From assembly GCA_900554275.1 (NCBI GenBank), contig USGS01000065.1:1-9332 (forward strand): DNA of 9,332 bases, written 5' to 3'. Of the stretch, positions 1 through 6,112 are shown piece after piece (within the stretch, counting starts at the first letter, position 1; every line of letters begins with the position of its first letter). The notes under the pieces were generated by a model, which was given only the letters and a program-made list of their open reading frames with translations, did not search any database and was not told where the DNA came from. This DNA is from an uncultured Eubacteriales bacterium. GTDB taxonomy: Bacteria; Bacillota; Clostridia; Oscillospirales; Oscillospiraceae. The position numbers and the translations under genes were made by a program.

Positions 1-1659
1 CGGGAGTCCAAGACCCTGGCCACCATCACCTTCCAGAACTACTTCCGCCTGTACGGCAAGCTCTCCGGCATGACCGGTACGGCCCTGACGGAGGAGGAGG
101 AATTTGCCACCATCTACGCCCTGGACATCATCGAGATCCCCACCAACCGCCCCATCGCCCGTATCGACAACGAAGACAGCGTCTATAAGACCGAGAACGG
201 CAAATACCGTGCCGTCATCCGTCAGGTGAAGGAATGCCACGCCAAGGGCCAGCCCGTCCTGGTGGGCACGGTCTCCATCGAGAAGAACGAGCTGCTGGGC
301 AAGATGCTGGCCCGCGAGGGCATCAAGCACAACCTGCTGAACGCCAAGAACCACGAGAAGGAAGCCGAGATCGTGGCCCAGGCCGGCCAGTTCGGCGCTG
401 TCACCGTGGCCACCAACATGGCCGGCCGTGGTACGGACATCATGCTGGGCGGCAATGCCGAGTATATGGCCAAGAACGACCTCCGCAAGGCCGGTCTCTC
501 CGATGAGCTCATCGCCGAGGCCACTGGCTACGCCGAGACGGACAACCAGGAGATCCTGGACGCCCGCAGGCTCTTTGCCGATAAGCTGGCCCAGCACAAG
601 GCGGAGATCGCCGGCGAGGCCGACAAGGTCCGCGCCGCCGGCGGACTGTTCATCATCGGCACGGAGCGTCACGACTCCCGCCGTATCGACAACCAGCTCC
701 GCGGCCGTGCCGGCCGTCAGGGCGACCCCGGCGAGACCCGCTTCTACATCTCCCTGGAGGACGACCTGATGCGTCTCTTCGGCGGCGACCGCGTCACCTC
801 CATCATGGAGCGCATGAATATCGACGAGGACACCCCCATCGAGAACAAGGTCCTCTCCCGCGCCATCGAGCAGGCACAGACCACCGTGGAAAGCCGCAAC
901 TTCCAGGCCCGTAAGTCCGTCCTGGAGTACGACGACGTTATGAACAAGCAGCGCGAGATCATCTACGGCCAGCGCAAGCAGGTGCTGGACGGCATGGATG
1001 TCAAGGGCATCATCATGGGCATGATGAACGGCGCCATCGCCAACCTGGTCCACAACGCCTTCGTCGGCGCGGACCACCTGGACATGGCCGCCTGCCGCGA
1101 GCTGCTCCGCAGCGTGGAGGGCGTCTACTTCACCAAGTATACCGTCAGGATCGACGAGGCCCAGCTGCCCTCCATGACCGCCGAGGACTTCATCGACCTG
1201 TTCACCCAGGCCGCCGCCGACTTCTACGAGAAGAAGGAGCAGGAGATCACCCCGCCCATCATGCGTGAGCTGGAGCGCGTGGTGCTGCTCCGCGTGGTGG
1301 ACGAATACTGGATGGAGCATATCGACGCCATGCAGGACCTGCGCCAGGGCATCCGTCTCCGGGCCTACGCCCAGACCAACCCGGTGGACGCCTACAAGAA
1401 GGAGTCCCTGGAGATGTTCGAGGAGATGATCGACGCCATGAAGGAGGAGACGGTGCGCCGTCTGTACTCCGTCCGCCTGCGCAAGGACGAGGAGGTCAAG
1501 CGCGAGCGCGTGGCCAGCGGCATGACCGAGAACGTGGGCGGCGACGGCACGGTGAAAAAGCGCCCCACCAAGGTGGTCAAGATAGGCCGCAACGACCTCT
1601 GCCCCTGCGGCAGCGGGTTGAAGTGGAAGAAGTGCACCTGTAAGGAGTACCATTCCTGA
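1..1659 (+). CDS. secA: Protein translocase ATPase subunit SecA, 3' part (5' end outside window)
   Basis: SecA is the cytoplasmic ATPase that drives preproteins through the SecYEG channel. The frame is open from base 1, so 552 codons are present and roughly the first 350-370 residues are missing (family length about 850-950). Before the first in-window Met the frame already encodes the conserved segment TLATITFQNYFRLYGKLSGM. The second nucleotide-binding domain is clear: TVSIEKNELL near 270, NMAGRGTDIMLGG at 415-453, and the arginine-finger motif with GTERHDSRRIDNQLRGRAGR from 658. The helical scaffold (YDDVMNKQREIIYGQR, from about 928) and the region with DEYWMEHIDAMQDLRQGIRL (about 1300-1360) follow. 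A charged linker leads to a C-terminal SEC-C zinc motif at 1600-1641. That motif is CPCGSG...KKCTC, so the usual CC or CH end is replaced by C-T-C. The identification is certain; the promoter lies outside the window. Confidence 0.99.
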   Translation, partial: RESKTLATITFQNYFRLYGKLSGMTGTALTEEEEFATIYALDIIEIPTNRPIARIDNEDSVYKTENGKYRAVIRQVKECHAKGQPVLVGTVSIEKNELLGKMLAREGIKHNLLNAKNHEKEAEIVAQAGQFGAVTVATNMAGRGTDIMLGGNAEYMAKNDLRKAGLSDELIAEATGYAETDNQEILDARRLFADKLAQHKAEIAGEADKVRAAGGLFIIGTERHDSRRIDNQLRGRAGRQGDPGETRFYISLEDDLMRLFGGDRVTSIMERMNIDEDTPIENKVLSRAIEQAQTTVESRNFQARKSVLEYDDVMNKQREIIYGQRKQVLDGMDVKGIIMGMMNGAIANLVHNAFVGADHLDMAACRELLRSVEGVYFTKYTVRIDEAQLPSMTAEDFIDLFTQAAADFYEKKEQEITPPIMRELERVVLLRVVDEYWMEHIDAMQDLRQGIRLRAYAQTNPVDAYKKESLEMFEEMIDAMKEETVRRLYSVRLRKDEEVKRERVASGMTENVGGDGTVKKRPTKVVKIGRNDLCPCGSGLKWKKCTCKEYHS

Positions 1660-1672
1660 TATAACACACCCA

Positions 1673-1698
1673 CGGGCGGCGGCTGATGCCGCCGCCCG
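1673..1698 (+). terminator. GC-rich hairpin after secA; weak terminator or processing site
   Basis: A perfect 11-bp stem (CGGGCGGCGGC at 1673-1683 with GCCGCCGCCCG at 1688-1698) closes on a TGAT tetraloop 14 bases after the secA stop. Only TTCT follows instead of a run of T, so termination is probably incomplete. I see no convincing promoter between the hairpin and pgeF at 1726, so some read-through from secA into pgeF is likely. The structure is read directly; the role is inferred. Confidence 0.6.
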
Positions 1699-1725
1699 TT
1701 CTCCGTCCCGCCGAAAGGAGGCATT

Positions 1726-2541
1726 ATGTTCCGCACCGAAACGAAACACGGCGTGCCCCTCCGCATCTCTGATGCTATGGATGACCCCGCCATCGTCCAT
1801 GGCTTTTCCACCCGCCGGGGCGGCGTATCCCCCGCCCCGTGGGACAGCCTGAACCTGGACGACCGCCGGGGCGACGACCTTGCCAACGTGCAGGAGAACT
1901 TCCGCCGCCTTTGCGCTGCGCTGGGCGTGGATGTCCAACGCATCGTCCTCAGCCGTCAGGTACACCGTGACGATGTCCGCACCGTCACCGCCGATGACTG
2001 CGGCAAGGGCCTGTGGAGGATGCAGGACTACGACAGCGCCGATGCCCTCATCACCGATGAGACGGACATTCCGTTAGTGGTGTTCTCCGCCGACTGCAAC
2101 GTGATCCTGCTCCACGACCCGGTCCGCCGCGCCATCGGCGCGGCCCACGCCGGCTGGCGGGGCACGGCGCTGGGCATCGCCGCCAAGGCCGTCCGCGCCA
2201 TGGCGGACACCTACGGCTGCGACCCGGCGGACATCCGCGCCGCCGTCGGCCCGGCCATCGGGCCGTGCTGCTTCGAGACGGACGGCGATGTGCCCGCCGC
2301 CCTCCGGGACGCGCTGGGCGCGCAGGTCGAGCCGTTCATCAGCTGGAACGGCCAGAAGTACCACATCGACCTGAAATCCGTCAACGCCCTGTGGCTGCAA
2401 AACGCCGGCGTGAGATCCATCGACATCTGCCCGGACTGTACCTACTGCCTGCCTGACCTGTACTGGAGCCACCGCCGCACCGGCCTGCGCCGGGGCGAGC
2501 AGGCCGCCGTCATCTGCCTGAAGGGGGAGGGAACACGTTGA
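1726..2541 (+). CDS. pgeF: Peptidoglycan editing factor PgeF (YfiH/YlmD, 'laccase-domain' family)
   Basis: The 271-residue product matches the YfiH/YlmD family (about 240-280 aa). The E. coli member removes wrongly incorporated L-Ser from UDP-MurNAc peptide precursors, and relatives have been reported to act on purine nucleosides. The older 'polyphenol oxidase/laccase' label is probably misleading. The His-Cys-His zinc site is visible: His80 (SRQVH), Cys124 (SADC) and His141 (HAGWRGT). GPAIGPCCFE (175-184) and the C-terminal SHRRTG (248-253) are also family motifs. Position 81 is Arg, where a Gly after the His is usual. The start is fixed by AAAGGAGG at 1714-1721. No signal peptide is seen, so the protein is cytoplasmic. 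Its stop overlaps the start of the next gene by 4 bases, which implies translational coupling. Confidence 0.94.
   Translation: MFRTETKHGVPLRISDAMDDPAIVHGFSTRRGGVSPAPWDSLNLDDRRGDDLANVQENFRRLCAALGVDVQRIVLSRQVHRDDVRTVTADDCGKGLWRMQDYDSADALITDETDIPLVVFSADCNVILLHDPVRRAIGAAHAGWRGTALGIAAKAVRAMADTYGCDPADIRAAVGPAIGPCCFETDGDVPAALRDALGAQVEPFISWNGQKYHIDLKSVNALWLQNAGVRSIDICPDCTYCLPDLYWSHRRTGLRRGEQAAVICLKGEGTR
2521..2530 (+). promoter_or_regulatory. Ribosome binding site that fixes a TTG start
   Basis: The purine run AAGGGGGAGG inside the end of pgeF lies 7 bases before TTG 2538. TTG 2538-2540 overlaps the pgeF stop TGA 2539-2541. It is the only start that gives the solute-binding protein a complete lipoprotein signal peptide. 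Confidence 0.8.
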
Positions 2542-4067
2542 AAAAAAGATTGCTGCCCCTGCTGCTGGCGCTGCTCCTGCTGGCCCTCACCGGCTGTGAG
2601 GACCTGGACAGCACCGACCCTCTGGACGAGCTGTCCCAGTTCTACCGTCAGGAGAACGAGCAGCCCGAGCCCGAGCCGCTGACCGCCTTCACCCTGCCCT
2701 ACGTTTCCGGCGAGACCCTCGACCCACTGACCACCACCGACCTGGTGCAGCAGACGGTGGGCCAGCTGCTGTACGAGGGCCTTTTCACCCTGAACGAGGA
2801 ATTCCGGCCCGAGCCCGTGCTGGCGGACACCTACACCTACGACGATGATGCCCGCACCTGGACCATCACCCTGCGTTCCGGCGTCATGTTCTCCGACGGC
2901 TCTGCGCTTACGGCCCAGGACGTGGCCGCCTCCCTGAACCGCGCCCGCACCTCTCCCCGCTACGGGGAGCGCCTGCGCTGCGTCACCTCCGTCGCCGCTT
3001 GGGACGGCACGGTGGTCATCAGCCTGTCCGAGGACGCGGCCACCCTGCCCAGCCGCCTGGACATCCCCATCGTCAAGTCCGGCACGGAGACCTACACCGT
3101 CCCCATCGGTACCGGCCCGTATATGTTCTGCAAGGACAACGGTGTGGCCTATCTGTCCGCCAACACCTACTGGCGGCAGAGCACGGCCCTGCCCCTGCAG
3201 CGCATAGAGCTGCTCCACTGCAAGGACCGTGACTCCGCCCTCTACGCCTTCTCCTCCCGGGAGATCCAGCTGCTGGCCCTGGACCTGACCGCCGCCTCCG
3301 GTACAGGTGTCTCCGGCAGCGGCGACTATACCGACACACCCACGGCGGTGATGCAGTTCATCGGTGTCAACACCCGCCGGGAAGCGCTGGCCGATCCGGC
3401 CCTCCGCCGCGCCCTCAGCGCCGGCATCGACCGGGCGGGCGTCGTCTCCTCCTGCCTGCTGGGCCACGGTCTGGCCGCCCAGCTCCCCGCCTCTCCCGCC
3501 GCCAGCCTTTACGATGCGTCGCTGGAGACGGCCTATTCCGCCGCCAATTACCGCCAGCTGCTCTCCGCCGCCCTGGGCGAAGACGCCGCGCCCCTGTCCC
3601 TGACGCTGCTGGTAAACCAGGAGAACAGCTTCAAGGTTTCCGCCGCCCAGGAGGTGGCCTATAACCTCTCCACGGACGATCTCACCGTCACCGTGGAAGC
3701 GCTGCCCTGGGAGCAGTTCCTTCAGCGGCTCACTGACGGCGAGTTTGACCTGTATTACGGCGAGTGCCGTCTGACCGCCGACTGGGATGTGTCCGCCCTG
3801 GCCAAAACCAACGGCGCGCTGAACTACGGCGGCTATTCCAGCGAACGCACCGACGCCCTGCTGGCCGCCGCTCTCAGCAATACCACCCAGCGCAGCGAAG
3901 CGCTGACGGCTCTGTGGCGCGACCTGCTGGACAACGCGCCCTTCCTGCCCGTGTGCTTCAAGGCCACCTCCGTCCTGGTCACAGAGGGCGTGGTGGAGGG
4001 CCTTGCCCCCACCGAGACGGATGTGTTCCGCCACCTGGACGCCTGGCGCATCCACCTGGACGCCTGA
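2538..4067 (+). CDS. Family 5 extracellular solute-binding lipoprotein (OppA/DppA-like)
   Basis: This 509-residue protein starts with TTG and has a lipoprotein signal: KKR, a leucine-rich core and lipobox LTGC with the lipidated Cys at residue 20. It should sit on the outer face of the membrane. The body follows the SBP_bac_5 fold of peptide, nickel and oligosaccharide binding proteins: GQLLYEGLFTLNEEFRPEP (75-93), TWTITLRSGVMFSDGSALT (107-125), a GTGPYMF motif, and the ADPALRRALSAGIDR segment in the second lobe. The C-terminal APFLPVCF matches the usual aPf-P-yf pattern. No ABC permease or ATPase gene lies nearby, so it either partners with a transporter elsewhere or acts as an orphan receptor. 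The ligand cannot be told from sequence. Its position after pgeF and before a deacetylase suggests cell-wall peptides, which is inference only. Confidence 0.93.
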   Translation: MKKRLLPLLLALLLLALTGCEDLDSTDPLDELSQFYRQENEQPEPEPLTAFTLPYVSGETLDPLTTTDLVQQTVGQLLYEGLFTLNEEFRPEPVLADTYTYDDDARTWTITLRSGVMFSDGSALTAQDVAASLNRARTSPRYGERLRCVTSVAAWDGTVVISLSEDAATLPSRLDIPIVKSGTETYTVPIGTGPYMFCKDNGVAYLSANTYWRQSTALPLQRIELLHCKDRDSALYAFSSREIQLLALDLTAASGTGVSGSGDYTDTPTAVMQFIGVNTRREALADPALRRALSAGIDRAGVVSSCLLGHGLAAQLPASPAASLYDASLETAYSAANYRQLLSAALGEDAAPLSLTLLVNQENSFKVSAAQEVAYNLSTDDLTVTVEALPWEQFLQRLTDGEFDLYYGECRLTADWDVSALAKTNGALNYGGYSSERTDALLAAALSNTTQRSEALTALWRDLLDNAPFLPVCFKATSVLVTEGVVEGLAPTETDVFRHLDAWRIHLDA

Positions 4068-4128
4068 CCCCCACCGCAGACAGGAGAAGCATATCCCCCG
4101 CCTTGCCGCATATACTCCCATCGGTGAT

Positions 4129-4830
4129 ATGATGAAACGCCTGCCTGCGCTGCTTCTGCTCCTCCTGCTGCTCCCCGCCTGCGCGTCCCGCTCCGCCGCC
4201 CCCGTCGCTGCGCCCGCCGCCCCATCCTCGGCCAAGTACGTGGCCCTCACCTTTGACGACGGCCCGTCTCCCCGCTGCACACCGCAGCTGCTGGACGGCC
4301 TGCGGGAGCTGGGTGCAAAGGCCACGTTCTTCGTGGTGGGCTGTCAGGCGGTGAAAGATCCGGACATCGTCCGCCGCATCGCCGACGAGGGACATCAGGT
4401 GGGCAACCACTCCTACGACCACGCCGCCCTGGACCGTCTCACCCCCGCCCAGGCGCTGGCCGACCTGGAGAAGAACGACGCCCTGCTCCGCGAGCTGCTG
4501 GGCGACGGCGACTACTGGGTGCGCCCGCCCTACGGCCTGCTGACGGATGACGAGGCTGCCAGGCTCACCGTCCCTCTGGTCAACTGGTCGGTGGACACGG
4601 AGGACTGGCGCACGAAGGACTGCGATAAAATTCTCGATGTCATCTACCGCTGCACCGGCGACGGCGACATCGTCCTTCTCCACGACCGCTATCTCAACAC
4701 CGTAGACGCCGCCCTCAAGGCCATCGACCATCTCCAGCAGCAGGGGTACGTGTTCGTCACCGTGTCTGAGCTGCTGGCCCTGAAAAACGTCACCCCCGAA
4801 CCCGGCGTCACCTACCGCAGCGCCCCCTGA
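4129..4830 (+). CDS. NodB-type polysaccharide deacetylase, predicted lipoprotein
   Basis: From ATG 4129 the product has 233 residues: a short signal MMKRLPALLL... with lipobox LPAC (Cys18), an Ala/Pro linker to about residue 35, then a complete NodB (carbohydrate esterase 4) domain. All five motifs are present: TFDDGP (Asp43/Asp44), HSYDH (His94, His98; zinc ligands with Asp44), RPPYG (132-136), DTEDW (156-160) and LLHD with His185. The enzyme should remove N-acetyl groups from an extracellular glycan such as peptidoglycan or chitin-like oligomers. ATG 4132 is an equally possible start. The frame is open further upstream, but there is no start codon between 4068 and 4129, and starts before that would lose the signal peptide. 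The start has only a weak GGTGA before it, while a good AGGAGAAG lies 40 bases upstream. A bidirectional terminator follows. Confidence 0.94.
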   Translation: MMKRLPALLLLLLLLPACASRSAAPVAAPAAPSSAKYVALTFDDGPSPRCTPQLLDGLRELGAKATFFVVGCQAVKDPDIVRRIADEGHQVGNHSYDHAALDRLTPAQALADLEKNDALLRELLGDGDYWVRPPYGLLTDDEAARLTVPLVNWSVDTEDWRTKDCDKILDVIYRCTGDGDIVLLHDRYLNTVDAALKAIDHLQQQGYVFVTVSELLALKNVTPEPGVTYRSAP

Positions 4831-4839
4831 AAAGTGCAA

Positions 4840-4872
4840 AAAAGACTTCCGGACGTGGTCCGGAAGTCTTTT
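4840..4872. terminator. Bidirectional rho-independent terminator between deacetylase gene and secG
   Basis: A perfect 15-bp stem (4840-4854 with 4858-4872) closes on a 3-base GTG loop. It begins 10 bases after the deacetylase stop. The 3' arm ends in TTTT for plus-strand transcripts. The A-run at 4838-4843 gives six T residues for minus-strand transcripts coming from secG. Confidence 0.93.
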
Positions 4873-4903
4873 CAGGTTCATATAAAGTTTTTCCAGTTTT
4901 TTT

Positions 4904-4968
4904 CAAGAAAAATCAGGATGATTTCCAGGTATTTATAAGATAAATTCAAGATAATTTCAAGATAATTT
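4904..4968. repeat. AT-rich degenerate tandem repeat with 10-12 bp period
   Basis: Between the secG stop and its terminator the sequence repeats a unit like TCAAGATAATT. Two exact copies are adjacent (4946-4956 and 4957-4967). Weaker copies lie upstream with the CAAG/CAGG/TAAG element starting at 4904, 4914, 4926, 4936, 4947 and 4958, which are spacings of 10 to 12 bases. The tract would be transcribed as the 3' untranslated part of secG mRNA. No protein-coding role is credible. The period equals one DNA helix turn, so curved DNA is possible. Confidence 0.6.
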
Positions 4969-4984
4969 GGCAGAAACTGGAAGC

Positions 4985-5230
4985 TCAGGCGTTCATGCCG
5001 GCGGCCAGCATGCAGTTGATGACCAGCGTCAGAACGATGAACGCAGCGCCGACCCACTTCGTGCCCTTGGCCAGCTTGGCGTCCAGACTCTTGGCCTTGG
5101 ACTTGCTCATATAGCTGTCCGCGATGCCGCCGATGGTGCCGGACAGGCCCTGGCTTTTCCCGGACTGGAACAGCACGACCAGAATCAGGATCAGGCCGGC
5201 CAGCAGCTGTAAAATCGTAACAAAGATCAT
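4985..5230 (-). CDS. secG: Protein translocase subunit SecG
   Basis: SecG is the small accessory subunit of the SecYEG membrane channel and aids SecA-driven export. The 81-residue product has the family layout: transmembrane helix 1 at about residues 2-21, a loop with FQSGKSQGLSGTIGG (21-35) that carries the conserved Gln and Gly-rich signature, a basic stretch (SKSKAKSLDAKLAKGTK), and helix 2 at about 60-78. The length is normal for SecG of Gram-positive bacteria. GGGAGGAG at 5237-5244 lies 6 bases before ATG 5230. The gene is read from its own promoter (5289-5317) and ends in the shared terminator at 4840-4872. An overlapping longer minus frame (4878-5255) is a shadow. Confidence 0.96.
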   Translation of the reverse strand: MIFVTILQLLAGLILILVVLFQSGKSQGLSGTIGGIADSYMSKSKAKSLDAKLAKGTKWVGAAFIVLTLVINCMLAAGMNA

Positions 5231-5288
5231 AATGAACTCCTCCCACTAATTCCATGCCCCTGAGGACATCAATATCACAGTATCGCTT

Positions 5289-5317
5289 ATTTTATCATAC
5301 AAATCCACGTAATGCAA
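5289..5317 (-). promoter_or_regulatory. Sigma-A type promoter of secG
   Basis: On the minus strand, -35 TTGCAT (5312-5317) and -10 TAAAAT (5289-5294) are separated by exactly 17 bases. The expected start of transcription is about 5282, giving a leader of about 50 bases before secG. Confidence 0.75.
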
Positions 5318-5329
5318 GAGCAAATCCGG

Positions 5330-5361
5330 CACTTTTTCCCGGAATTATTTTTGAAAAAGTG
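5330..5361. repeat. Inverted repeat between secG and lexA promoters
   Basis: CACTTTTTC at 5330-5338 and GAAAAAGTG at 5353-5361 are perfect 9-base inverted copies separated by 14 bases. The pair sits just behind the secG -35 and immediately before the SOS box of lexA. It has no G+C-rich stem and is not positioned to end a gene, so a protein-binding dyad is more likely than a terminator. The regulator is unknown. Confidence 0.55.
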
Positions 5362-5362
5362 T

Positions 5363-5376
5363 AGAACAAATGTTGC
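5363..5376 (+). promoter_or_regulatory. SOS box (LexA operator) of lexA
   Basis: AGAACAAATGTTGC fits the Bacillus-type SOS consensus CGAACRNRYGTTYC at 12 of 14 positions, with the GAAC and GTT half-sites intact. It overlaps the -35 hexamer at 5373-5378. Bound LexA would therefore block RNA polymerase at its own gene, the classic autoregulation. Confidence 0.82.
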
Positions 5377-5401
5377 AATTTCTTGATATGTATGGTATAC
5401 T
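5373..5401 (+). promoter_or_regulatory. Sigma-A type promoter of lexA
   Basis: -35 TTGCAA (5373-5378), a 17-base spacer and -10 TATACT (5396-5401). Transcription should start near 5408. That excludes the upstream in-frame ATG at 5370 as the lexA start, because it lies inside the operator. Confidence 0.82.
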
Positions 5402-5423
5402 TTCCTTGAAAAAACGCGGCGAA

Positions 5424-5428
5424 AGGGG
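5424..5428 (+). promoter_or_regulatory. Ribosome binding site deciding the lexA start
   Basis: AGGGG within GAAAGGGGAA ends 7 bases before ATG 5436 but only 1 base before ATG 5430. The spacing favours ATG 5436. Confidence 0.65.
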
Positions 5429-5435
5429 AATGACT

Positions 5436-6065
5436 ATGGCGCAGATGACGAAGATGCAGCAGCGGATCTACGACTACATCGCCGAGACCATACAGCGGCA
5501 GGGGTATCCGCCCTCCGTCCGGGAGATCGGTGAGGCGGTGGGTCTGAAATCACCCTCCACCGTCCACTTCCATCTCAAGCACATGGAGGAGCTGGGCGTG
5601 CTGACCAAGGGTGCGGGCAAGGGCCGCGCTCTGACGCTGGCCCAGCCGGCCAAAACCGCCGAACCCGTTGCGCCGCAGCGGGTCGAGCCGCCGGCAGACC
5701 GCATTCCCGTGGTGGGAGATGTGGCGGCGGGCAGCCCGATTTTGGCCCAGGAGTGCATCGAGGATTATCTGACCTTCGACACCGGCGGCCGGGAGGGTGA
5801 GTATTTTGCTCTGCGTGTCCGGGGTGAGTCCATGCTCAACGCGGGCATCCTGCCCGGCGACTTTGTGGTGGTGCATCAGCAGCCCACGGCCTACAACGGC
5901 GAGATCGTGGTGGCGCTGCTGGGGGACGAGGCCACGGTAAAGCGGCTGAGCCGCCGCAACGGCGAGGTGTGGCTGCTGCCGGAAAACGAGAACTACCAGC
6001 CCATCAACGGCCGGGAGGCCACGCTGCTGGGCAAGGTCACGGCGGTCATCCGCCAGTACAGCTGA
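5436..6065 (+). CDS. lexA: LexA repressor, SOS response regulator with self-cleaving peptidase domain
   Basis: LexA represses DNA-damage genes and cuts itself when RecA filaments form on damaged DNA. The 209-residue product (family about 200-210) has an N-terminal winged helix (about residues 1-65) with PPSVREIGEAVGLKSPSTVH as recognition region. A Pro/Ala-rich linker (about 70-88) leads to the S24 peptidase domain. The scissile Ala98-Gly99 bond is in VAAGSPILA, the nucleophile is Ser132 in GESM, and the general base is Lys169 in EATVKR. All catalytic features are intact, so the protein should be inducible. Gene control comes from the SOS box at 5363-5376. No other SOS gene sits next to it; a hairpin follows directly. 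Confidence 0.97.
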   Translation: MAQMTKMQQRIYDYIAETIQRQGYPPSVREIGEAVGLKSPSTVHFHLKHMEELGVLTKGAGKGRALTLAQPAKTAEPVAPQRVEPPADRIPVVGDVAAGSPILAQECIEDYLTFDTGGREGEYFALRVRGESMLNAGILPGDFVVVHQQPTAYNGEIVVALLGDEATVKRLSRRNGEVWLLPENENYQPINGREATLLGKVTAVIRQYS

Positions 6066-6068
6066 GCA

Positions 6069-6112
6069 GATAACAAAACGGAGACGGCATACGCCGTCTC
6101 CGTTTTGTTATC
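6069..6112. terminator. Bidirectional terminator: 20-bp perfect hairpin between lexA and the VOC gene
   Basis: Bases 6069-6088 pair perfectly with 6093-6112 around an ATAC loop. The GC-rich core (CGGAGACGGC) is flanked by AACAAAA on one side and TTTTGTT on the other, so it can act as a terminator in both directions. It starts 3 bases after the lexA stop. On the minus strand the TAA stop of the VOC gene (6108-6110) lies inside the stem. Confidence 0.92.

Noticed and set aside
1660..1665. ATAACA/TATAAC-like -10 just after secA
   Set aside because: No -35-like hexamer is found 16-18 bases upstream, so a pgeF promoter there is not supported.
4003..4128. Longer deacetylase product from ATG 4003
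   Set aside because: It would overlap the binding-protein gene by 65 bases, has no ribosome site, and would bury the lipoprotein signal at residue 43.
2442..4325. A 627-codon open frame on the minus strand opposite the binding-protein gene
   Set aside because: It is Gly/Gln/Val-rich shadow translation of a high-GC gene. The plus strand carries a complete lipoprotein with family motifs, and the minus frame shows no domain or ribosome site.
4878..5255. A 125-codon minus frame overlapping secG with a repetitive YLEIIL-like end
   Set aside because: secG in the other frame has all family features. The repetitive end comes from the 11-base DNA period, not from a protein repeat.
5370..5435. Longer lexA product from ATG 5370
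   Set aside because: This ATG lies inside the SOS box, upstream of the -10 and of the expected transcription start.
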